Notes under the pieces: model-generated
Told to the model about the DNA's origin: nothing
The model's input: the letters and a program-made list of their open reading frames with translations, nothing else
Database searches by the model: none
NCBI GenBank assembly: GCA_003504855.1
Contig: DNZD01000332.1
Coordinates: 1-21,903 of the forward strand
Direction: 5' to 3'
DNA from: Cytophagales bacterium
GTDB taxonomy: Bacteria; Bacteroidota; Bacteroidia; Cytophagales; Cyclobacteriaceae
DNA length: 21,903 nucleotides
Part shown: piece after piece, positions 6,805 through 12,713 of the stretch
Position numbering within the stretch: position 1 is the stretch's first letter
Layout: the number at the start of each line of letters is the position of its first letter
Position numbers and translations under genes: made by a program

Positions 6805-8406
6805 ATGAAACACCTACTGACCATCAGTCTGTTGATCATCTGGAAAGTCGTACACGCAACAGACCCCTATCCCCGGAATGAAGCCATCGATATCCGACAT
6901 TATCAATTCAATTTGGTATTAAATGACACCACAGATCGGATTTCTGGCGAAGCCACCATCGACATCCGGTTTAGAAAGGAGGTAACGTCTTTTGATCTGG
7001 ATCTTGCTTCCCGACAAGGTGACCAAGGAATGGAGGTAATTTCAGTAACGAGCCAAGGGCAGTCCATTCACTTCACGCATGAAAACAACAGGATCACTAT
7101 TACAATACCCCGATCCGCCGCTAACGAGGACCGGTCTTTCACGATCCGGTATGCGGGTATTCCGCAGGACGGACTCATCATTGGAAAGAATAAATTTGGT
7201 GACCGCACCTTTTTTGGAGACAACTGGCCGAACCGCGCGCACTATTGGTTGCCCGTAATTGACCACCCGTACGACAAGGCAACTTGTGAATTCCGTGTGG
7301 TCGCTCCGGAAGCCTATAGTGTTATTGCCACTGGAAAAAAGATGGAGGAATCTGCACTACCTGATCGTCAGAAGCTGACCCACTGGAAGACTTCTGTTGC
7401 ATTGCCGACCAAAGTGATGGTCATCGGTGTTGCCCGCTTTGCCATTTCCTATGTGGGCACCATCAATGGTGTACCCCTGGAGAGTTGGGTTTATCCGCAG
7501 AACCGGGAAGAGGGCTTTAGTGACTACGCTCCTGCTGCGAAACCCCTGGACTTTATCAGCAAAACCATTGCACCCTATCCCTACGAAAAGCTCGCCAATG
7601 TGCAGTCGAAGACACGCTTTGGTGGCATGGAGAATGCAGGCAATATCTTTTACTATGAGAAGTCCGTCTCCGGCAAAGGCAACATTGAAGGTCTGTTGGC
7701 CCATGAGATTGCACACCAATGGTTTGGTGACTCGGCCTCTGAGGCGGATTGGTTTCATGTTTGGCTGAGTGAGGGTTTTGCTACCTATCTCGCAAACGTA
7801 TACTTTGAAAATACGTACGGTCCTGAGCGGATGCGTCAGGAGATGGACAAGGATCGAACACAGGTTCTGAACTATTATGTGAAGAATCCCCGGCCCATCG
7901 TAGATCAACAGATTACCGATATCACGAAGGTGCTCAATACTAATACCTATCAAAAAGCCTCCTGGGTGCTTCACATGCTCCGGCAGGAAGTTGGCGATCC
8001 CAAATTCTGGGAAGGGGTTCGGGCCTATTACCAGAAATTCAAACTCGACAATGCCCTGACGGATGATTTCAGGAGTGTGATGGAAGAAGTTACTGGCAGC
8101 AATCTGAAGGCCTTTTTTGACCAATGGATCTATTCTTCGGGTCACCCGGTGCTGGAAGTGACCTGGACCTGGCTGCCCGCCCAGAAAAAAATCCGGATTA
8201 CTGTGGTTCAGCAACAGGAAAAGCTTTTCCAGTTTCCCATGGAGTTTGGCGTACTGGTAAATGGTAGTCAGACCATAGAAAAAACAGCCGTAACCAACCG
8301 AAAACAGGAAATATTGCTGAATGCAGCCCAAAAACCTACTTCTCTGCAGCTAGACCCCCTGACCCACCTCCTTTTTCAGGGCACGGCAAAAGAAGTGGTT
8401 AAGTAA
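6805..8406 (+). CDS. Exported M1 family zinc aminopeptidase, short form
   Basis: From the ATG at 6805 the protein is 533 residues with a signal peptide (1-18, ending VVHA); the frame is open a further 23 codons upstream but that would bury the signal. The order is an N-terminal beta-saddle domain (about 25-215), then a thermolysin-like catalytic domain. GGMENAG (273-279) is the exopeptidase motif that holds the substrate N-terminus; HEIAH (300-304) plus Glu323 is the zinc site with the expected 18-residue spacing; Tyr382 in TYQKASW is the likely transition-state tyrosine. Many M1 enzymes exceed 600-850 residues because of a C-terminal helical domain; here only a short beta section (about 455-533) follows. 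It would trim peptides in the periplasm or outside. A likely promoter is at 6756-6786. Confidence 0.94.
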   Translation: MKHLLTISLLIIWKVVHATDPYPRNEAIDIRHYQFNLVLNDTTDRISGEATIDIRFRKEVTSFDLDLASRQGDQGMEVISVTSQGQSIHFTHENNRITITIPRSAANEDRSFTIRYAGIPQDGLIIGKNKFGDRTFFGDNWPNRAHYWLPVIDHPYDKATCEFRVVAPEAYSVIATGKKMEESALPDRQKLTHWKTSVALPTKVMVIGVARFAISYVGTINGVPLESWVYPQNREEGFSDYAPAAKPLDFISKTIAPYPYEKLANVQSKTRFGGMENAGNIFYYEKSVSGKGNIEGLLAHEIAHQWFGDSASEADWFHVWLSEGFATYLANVYFENTYGPERMRQEMDKDRTQVLNYYVKNPRPIVDQQITDITKVLNTNTYQKASWVLHMLRQEVGDPKFWEGVRAYYQKFKLDNALTDDFRSVMEEVTGSNLKAFFDQWIYSSGHPVLEVTWTWLPAQKKIRITVVQQQEKLFQFPMEFGVLVNGSQTIEKTAVTNRKQEILLNAAQKPTSLQLDPLTHLLFQGTAKEVVK

Positions 8407-8414
8407 GGCCGCGC

Positions 8415-8445
8415 TTTGCAAATCCGCGCTTTCGTTTTAGCTTTG
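8415..8445 (+). promoter_or_regulatory. Promoter of rpsT, full Bacteroidota consensus
   Basis: TTTG (8415-8418), a 19-base spacer and TAGCTTTG (8438-8445) match the -33/-7 consensus of Bacteroidota primary sigma factor without a mismatch. The start of transcription would be near 8450, leaving a leader of about 15 bases before the ATG at 8466. A 9-base direct repeat CCGCGCTTT (8409-8417 and 8424-8432) overlaps the -33 and the spacer. Confidence 0.75.
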
Positions 8446-8465
8446 CAGTCCTTTTTAAAAGCACT

Positions 8466-8720
8466 ATGGCAAATCATAAATCAGCCGAAAAACGCATCCG
8501 GGCAAACGAAACCAAGCGTGTACGCAACCGCTACCAGAACAAAACCACCCGTACCCAGATCAAGAAATTGATGGATACGACCAAGAAAGACGAAGCCCAG
8601 GCTTTGTTGAAGGAGGTTACGGGTATGATCGATAAGTTGGCCAAGAAGAACATCATCCATTGGAAAAAGGCGGCCAATCAGAAGTCACAACTGACCAAGA
8701 AAGTAAACGCGCTTAAGTAA
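8466..8720 (+). CDS. rpsT: 30S ribosomal protein S20
   Basis: This 84-residue, lysine- and arginine-rich protein is ribosomal protein S20, which binds 16S rRNA and stabilises the small subunit. The opening MANHKSAEKRIRANETKRVRN and the final SQLTKKVNALK are typical, as is the length. It is monocistronic by context: a full-consensus promoter lies just upstream (8415-8445) and a strong intrinsic terminator follows at 8741-8770. No Shine-Dalgarno sequence precedes the ATG; the leader is A-rich (TTTTTAAAAG), which fits translation initiation in this phylum. Confidence 0.98.
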   Translation: MANHKSAEKRIRANETKRVRNRYQNKTTRTQIKKLMDTTKKDEAQALLKEVTGMIDKLAKKNIIHWKKAANQKSQLTKKVNALK

Positions 8721-8740
8721 GCCGTAAGACCTATATTTTT

Positions 8741-8770
8741 CCCCGACAGCCCTGCTGCCGGGGTTTTTTT
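8741..8770 (+). terminator. Intrinsic terminator after rpsT
   Basis: CCCCG-A-CAG (8741-8749) pairs with CTG-C-CGGGG (8755-8763) around a 5-base loop with one internal mismatch, and seven T follow directly (8764-8770). This is a textbook Rho-independent terminator for rpsT. Confidence 0.9.
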
Positions 8771-8831
8771 ATGCCCAAAAGAATCAGGCATTCCGGCAAT
8801 CCAAAACTTCCATAGCAGGCCGCACCCCATT

Positions 8832-8839
8832 TAGATTTG
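8832..8839 (+). promoter_or_regulatory. Candidate -7 element of radC, almost touching the start codon
   Basis: TAGATTTG matches TAnnTTTG exactly. It includes the TTG at 8837 that could be read as an upstream start, and lies 3 bases before the GTG at 8843. No TTTG is present about 19-21 bases upstream. If it works as a promoter, the radC transcript would be leaderless or nearly so. Confidence 0.4.
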
Positions 8840-8842
8840 GGC

Positions 8843-9544
8843 GTGAACCTGAACGAACCAAAACCACTACCCATCAAAGGTTGGTCACCAGACGACCGCC
8901 CCCGGGAAAAGCTCCTGCAAAAAGGAACTTCGGCGCTTTCTGATGCCGAGCTCATTGCGATCCTGTTGGGTACCGGCACCACCAACCTGAGTGCGGTCGA
9001 CGTCGCCAAGAATCTGCTACAACAAGCCGGGAACGAACTGAATCAACTGGCACGATTCACCATCAAAGACCTCACCCGCTTAAAAGGCATTGGCGAGGCG
9101 AAAGCAATCACAGTCGTCGCTGCGCTGGAACTTGGCCGACGACGCAAGCTGACAGAGACACCTGATAAAACCCGAATAAGTTCGTCGCGTGCTGCCTATG
9201 ATTTTCTGTATGCCGAATTAACTGACCTGACGCACGAAGAGTTTTGGGTGATCCTGCTGAACCGGGCAAACCGGGTGATTCGCAAAAAGCGCATCAGCGA
9301 AGGCGGGGTAAGCGGCACCATTGCCGACCCAAAGATCATATATAAGTCTGCCCTGGATGAGCTGGCGAGTGGAATCATCGTCGCACACAACCATCCTTCG
9401 GGAAACCTGACTGCCAGCCAGAGCGACATCGATCTCACCCATAAACTGAAAGAAGCCGGCAAGTTTCTGGAAATACAATTGCTCGACCATCTGATCTTTT
9501 GTGGTGAAAAGTATTTTAGCTTTGCGGACGAGGGAATTCTCTGA
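8843..9544 (+). CDS. radC: RadC family JAB/MPN+ domain protein
   Basis: Starting at the GTG at 8843 the protein is 233 residues (residue numbers below count two residues more, from an in-frame TTG at 8837). It has the RadC layout: the conserved opening IKGWSPDDRPREKLL, a helix-hairpin-helix section (about 80-100, RLKGIGEAKA), then a JAB/MPN+ domain with HNHPSG (184-189) and Asp197, spaced as His-x-His-x10-Asp. These residues bind zinc in JAMM-type isopeptidases. Despite the name, a role of RadC in DNA repair is not established; the family is often linked to mobile elements, but this copy is a chromosomal one with full N-terminal domain. No ATG lies early enough in frame, so a GTG or TTG start is required. 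It overlaps the next gene by one base (TGATG). Confidence 0.93.
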   Translation: MNLNEPKPLPIKGWSPDDRPREKLLQKGTSALSDAELIAILLGTGTTNLSAVDVAKNLLQQAGNELNQLARFTIKDLTRLKGIGEAKAITVVAALELGRRRKLTETPDKTRISSSRAAYDFLYAELTDLTHEEFWVILLNRANRVIRKKRISEGGVSGTIADPKIIYKSALDELASGIIVAHNHPSGNLTASQSDIDLTHKLKEAGKFLEIQLLDHLIFCGEKYFSFADEGIL

Positions 9545-10158
9545 TGTCGTTGAAAGGAATCATTGGCAGCCTTGCGGGGCTCGTGTTGGTCATCATCCTC
9601 TTTTACTCTTTCTCCGGAGAAGAGGATGTTGCCGGCTATGTCAGCAAGATTCGCGATGACCGCGATAAGAAAGATCAGTTTATGCGTTCGGAGGACTCAC
9701 CCCTTGGAGCCGCACGCGCCAATTTTCAGGGCCTCAAGTATTTTGAACCAGATCTACGCTATCGGGTTGAAGCTGATCTCGAACCCATCCAGAAAAAAAA
9801 TGTCGTCGTATTGCCCACCAGTACCGGTGAAGAGAATTCCTACCTGGAATATGCCTGGGCATCATTTACCTGGGAAGGCAAACAGCAACGGCTGTTACTA
9901 TTAGAGATCATGGCCGCCGGACCAAACCGCGGCAAATTATTTCTCGCCTTTGCCGACGAAACCAGTGCCCGTGAAACCTATGGCGCCGGGCGCTATATCG
10001 ATGTGAACAAGACACCCGGGGCAAGTACCATTACCCTTGACTTCAACCTGGCTTATAATCCCTATTGCGCCTACTCCGATAACTTTTCCTGTCCGTTTCC
10101 TCCGCGCGAGAATGTGCTGACTTTTGCAGTCAACGCTGGCGAAAAAAACTACCACTGA
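9544..10158 (+). CDS. Membrane-anchored DUF1684 family protein
   Basis: A 204-residue protein with one N-terminal membrane segment (about 9-22) followed by a DUF1684 domain. The recognisable pieces are the charged KIRDDRDKKDQFMRSEDSPL section (35-54), GAGRYIDV (147-154), and the C-terminal LDFNLAYNPYCAYSDNFSCPFPP block (166-187) with Cys175 and Cys183, ending in AGEK. The domain is widespread and without an assigned function; most of the protein would sit outside the cytoplasmic membrane. Its ATG overlaps the radC stop codon in TGATG, so the two are translationally coupled, though their roles do not suggest a shared pathway. It ends exactly where the convergent acetyltransferase gene ends, the two stop codons forming the palindrome TGATCA (10156-10161). 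Confidence 0.88.
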   Translation: MSLKGIIGSLAGLVLVIILFYSFSGEEDVAGYVSKIRDDRDKKDQFMRSEDSPLGAARANFQGLKYFEPDLRYRVEADLEPIQKKNVVVLPTSTGEENSYLEYAWASFTWEGKQQRLLLLEIMAAGPNRGKLFLAFADETSARETYGAGRYIDVNKTPGASTITLDFNLAYNPYCAYSDNFSCPFPPRENVLTFAVNAGEKNYH

Positions 10159-11268
10159 TCATATCTTGATGTATATCTTTTTCCGGTCCAGAAGATATCC
10201 GACCGACCAGCACATCAACATAAATACCAGGGCAAACAGGAATGAGCCCGGATAATCACCAGCCCATGGCCTGAAGACATGTAAAAAGATCCAATAATGC
10301 AGGTCGTGGCCATCATAGGAGAAAGTATCCAGCAGAATGGCCGCGACTTCAGAGAGCAGATAGATGAAGAGGGTGTTTCTTCCCATCACAACAAAAAAAT
10401 AGCTCCAACTCGTGCTTTTCCGGATGTCCAGTAGATAGACCAGGATCGCCAGCACCATCATATCAATGCCAGTAGTAAGCACCACAAACGAAGAGGTCCA
10501 TAATTTTTTATTCAGCGGGAAACCGAGGTGCCAAAACAATCCAATCGCGATCAATACGGCACCCAACATACTCAGCCGCGCGAGGGTCTCCCATGATGGT
10601 CCCTTCTCTCGCAAATAATTACCGACTGCATATCCTGCCAACACGTTGACAATCGCGGGGAGCGTGCTTAACCAACCTTCGGGATCAAATGCAATTCCTT
10701 CGCCGTGATACAGATGTGCCTCACCCATCAGCCACCGGTCAAACGAAAGCACTGCGTTGCCCGTCAGGGTGAGGTCGCCGAAAAAGATCAGGAGGGCCCA
10801 GTATAGCAGGAGCATCAGTCCGCCGATCCTGAGAGCCGTGCGAAGTTTGACAAAATGAACCAGCAACGCGGCAAAGCCATACCCCAATGCAATTCGCTGC
10901 AGCACACCCAGAATTCTGGTTTCCGCCATGGGCTTGAAGTGCCAGACACCATCCGACATGGCAAAGAATGGGAACCAGTACATCAGGTAGCCAAGCAAGA
11001 AGATGATGGCAGTACGCTTTAGAATCTTTCGGACGGCAACACCACTTCCGGCAGCTTCATAATGGGGCAAGGAAAAACTCAGGGAAGTGCCAACCAGAAA
11101 CAGGAAGGTGGGAAATACCAGGTCGGTCAGTGTGAATCCATCCCACCGGGCGTGATGCAAAGGAGCGTAGGTGGTGTCTCCAAAACCTGGCGTATTGACG
11201 ATGATCATCAACGCCACATCCAACCCACGAAAAACGTCAAGCGACAGAAATCGGTTTTTGAGTTCCAT
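10159..11268 (-). CDS. HGSNAT-like membrane acetyltransferase (DUF5009/NagX type)
   Basis: A 369-residue polytopic membrane protein with about ten hydrophobic segments. The opening RFLSLDVFRGLDVALMIIVN and the following HARWDGFTLTDLVFPTFLFL are the signature of the heparan-alpha-glucosaminide N-acetyltransferase family. His39 in the HAxW motif matches the histidine that is acetylated in the human lysosomal enzyme. Bacterial members are thought to move acetyl groups from cytoplasmic acetyl-CoA onto an amino sugar or glycan on the other side of the membrane; the substrate here is unknown. It lies 43 bases after the seven-helix membrane protein gene on the same strand, so the two may be co-transcribed. 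Confidence 0.88.
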   Translation of the reverse strand: MELKNRFLSLDVFRGLDVALMIIVNTPGFGDTTYAPLHHARWDGFTLTDLVFPTFLFLVGTSLSFSLPHYEAAGSGVAVRKILKRTAIIFLLGYLMYWFPFFAMSDGVWHFKPMAETRILGVLQRIALGYGFAALLVHFVKLRTALRIGGLMLLLYWALLIFFGDLTLTGNAVLSFDRWLMGEAHLYHGEGIAFDPEGWLSTLPAIVNVLAGYAVGNYLREKGPSWETLARLSMLGAVLIAIGLFWHLGFPLNKKLWTSSFVVLTTGIDMMVLAILVYLLDIRKSTSWSYFFVVMGRNTLFIYLLSEVAAILLDTFSYDGHDLHYWIFLHVFRPWAGDYPGSFLFALVFMLMCWSVGYLLDRKKIYIKI

Positions 11269-11311
11269 GCAGGTAATTTAGAAAAAACCCGTTGGAACTG
11301 AACCAGGATAG

Positions 11312-12025
11312 TTAATTCTTGGCCACTTGCTGAATCTCATATACCGACATGGATTGGTCATTGCGCATGGTGCGATATCCAGCATAAATCAGGATGATGC
11401 CCAACAACTCCATCACATACAAAACTTCCGTATAACCGAATTTGGTAAATGATCCGCCAATGCCGGGCAAAAGTCCACCCAAGGCAATGAGGATATTGCC
11501 CCAAAACCGCTTACCCGACTGCCCATCTTTCCGGTATTGCAAGGCGGAATGAATCGCGCCGCCCACAAGAAAAATAAAGGCATAGATATTAACCCATGGG
11601 GTAATTAACCTGACATATTTCCATACCAGCACTTTACCGGTAAGCCGGGCAGGTTCTACGAGGGCATAGTCAATGGGAGAAAGCATCACCAACACCGAGC
11701 CCACCATAATAACGATCACCACGCCAATCATCATGAAAGTGGCTGTCCTTGGCTTGAACATGAGGTAAACGGAACCTTGTGCCAACGGAAATCCACCCAG
11801 CATAGCACCCAGCACATACCAGGCCTTGAAGGCGGGCTCACTCCAACCAAATATCCCAACCCACCCTTCGGTAAATGTGCCAAGGCCATAGCATAACACA
11901 CCGAAGGTCCACCAAAACAAATATGACGGCTTTCCCTTGCGGATATAGTGCTGATATAGGATGACAAAAAACGCTGCCGAGAGAATTGTCGTGAGGATGG
12001 GAATTTTTTGAATGAATGAGATCAT
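11312..12025 (-). CDS. Seven-helix integral membrane protein, function unknown
   Basis: A 237-residue protein with seven predicted membrane segments at about 6-25, 35-53, 66-88, 94-116, 141-163, 174-192 and 199-217, and a short soluble tail. There is no signal peptide and no recognisable catalytic motif; the conserved-looking features are WWTFGVLCYGLGTFTEG in the second segment and GGLLPGIGGS before the last. The layout resembles the membrane sensor modules found at the front of signalling proteins, but no output domain follows. It is the first gene after the terminator that ends the HmuY transcript and is followed by the acetyltransferase gene. A link to haem uptake is possible by position only. 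Confidence 0.7.
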   Translation of the reverse strand: MISFIQKIPILTTILSAAFFVILYQHYIRKGKPSYLFWWTFGVLCYGLGTFTEGWVGIFGWSEPAFKAWYVLGAMLGGFPLAQGSVYLMFKPRTATFMMIGVVIVIMVGSVLVMLSPIDYALVEPARLTGKVLVWKYVRLITPWVNIYAFIFLVGGAIHSALQYRKDGQSGKRFWGNILIALGGLLPGIGGSFTKFGYTEVLYVMELLGIILIYAGYRTMRNDQSMSVYEIQQVAKN

Positions 12026-12030
12026 GGCTT

Positions 12031-12062
12031 AAATAAGAAAAAGCCCGACGGTGTCGGGCTTT
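12031..12062 (-). terminator. Intrinsic terminator after hmuY
   Basis: AAAGCCCGAC (12040-12049) and GTCGGGCTTT (12053-12062) form a perfect 10-base-pair stem with a 3-base loop. Read on the minus strand the hairpin is followed by the T-rich TTCTTATTT (complement of 12031-12039). It lies 10 bases past the hmuY stop and just upstream of the membrane protein gene start, so it ends or attenuates read-through into that gene. Confidence 0.88.
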
Positions 12063-12072
12063 GGTGTTCACA

Positions 12073-12702
12073 TTATTGAAGTTTCTTGCTCCCGTCTGGC
12101 TGATAGAGGTACCGGAAGGTATAATACCGGTCGGTAGAGGTTGCTGAAGGACTGGCCGGCGCATCCTTGTAGTAGCTGATGATCTCCATCTTCGCATATT
12201 TTCCACCGGATGTCTTAACCATAATAACACGTCCTGCGATGGGAGAAATAAGGTTAGTAGAAGGATCATAATTGTACCATCCCTTGCCGGAACCCCGGGT
12301 GATGGCATACGTGGCCGTAGCACTGTTATCCGTCAGGTAACCTGCATCCGGAGCCAGGTTAAGCTCAGAGAAAATTCCGGTCACCACCAGCGCAGCCGCA
12401 CTGCCAGGACCGCTGGTGCCGCTGTTGATGATGATCTTGGTGCCATTAAATCCAATGTCCCATTTTGTAGAAGCGCTGTCTGAATTGGCAACGGTTGCCC
12501 CGGTGGCGAAGCTGAACAAGGTGTACTTGTTGGTAACACCAATGGGCTGGCCATTGGCAGGATTGTATCCACCCGATGGCGGATCTGCAGACAGATTCTT
12601 AAATGTGACCGCTACCAGGGCTGGCGTCGGGTCGCTCTTAGAACACCCGGCCAACACGCCCACCAACACAACAAGACCCAGGATCATCCTTACTTTTTGC
12701 AT
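12073..12702 (-). CDS. hmuY: HmuY family lipoprotein (haem-binding family) without histidines
   Basis: A 209-residue lipoprotein: signal peptide with lipobox LAGC and lipidated Cys20, then an HmuY domain from about 28 to the end. The recognisable parts are KWDIGFNGTKIII (80-92), WYNYDPSTNLISPIAGRVI (142-160) and YTFRYLYQPDGSKKL (194-208). In Porphyromonas gingivalis HmuY binds haem on the cell surface through two histidines and passes it to the receptor HmuR. This protein has no histidine at all; the mature part has only two methionines, Met161 and Met172, close to the region where ligands are expected. It follows the TonB-dependent receptor by 11 bases and ends at a strong terminator. Family membership is clear; haem as the ligand is not proven. 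Confidence 0.9.
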   Translation of the reverse strand: MQKVRMILGLVVLVGVLAGCSKSDPTPALVAVTFKNLSADPPSGGYNPANGQPIGVTNKYTLFSFATGATVANSDSASTKWDIGFNGTKIIINSGTSGPGSAAALVVTGIFSELNLAPDAGYLTDNSATATYAITRGSGKGWYNYDPSTNLISPIAGRVIMVKTSGGKYAKMEIISYYKDAPASPSATSTDRYYTFRYLYQPDGSKKLQ

Positions 12703-12713
12703 ACCATGATTGT

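Noticed and set aside
7357..8331. Open frame of 324 codons on the minus strand
   Set aside because: It lies wholly antisense within the M1 aminopeptidase gene, has no recognisable domain, and the plus-strand gene has intact catalytic motifs.
8843..9544. RadC as a mobile-element-associated gene
   Set aside because: The protein has the complete N-terminal and helix-hairpin-helix parts and sits among housekeeping genes; no mobile element is nearby.
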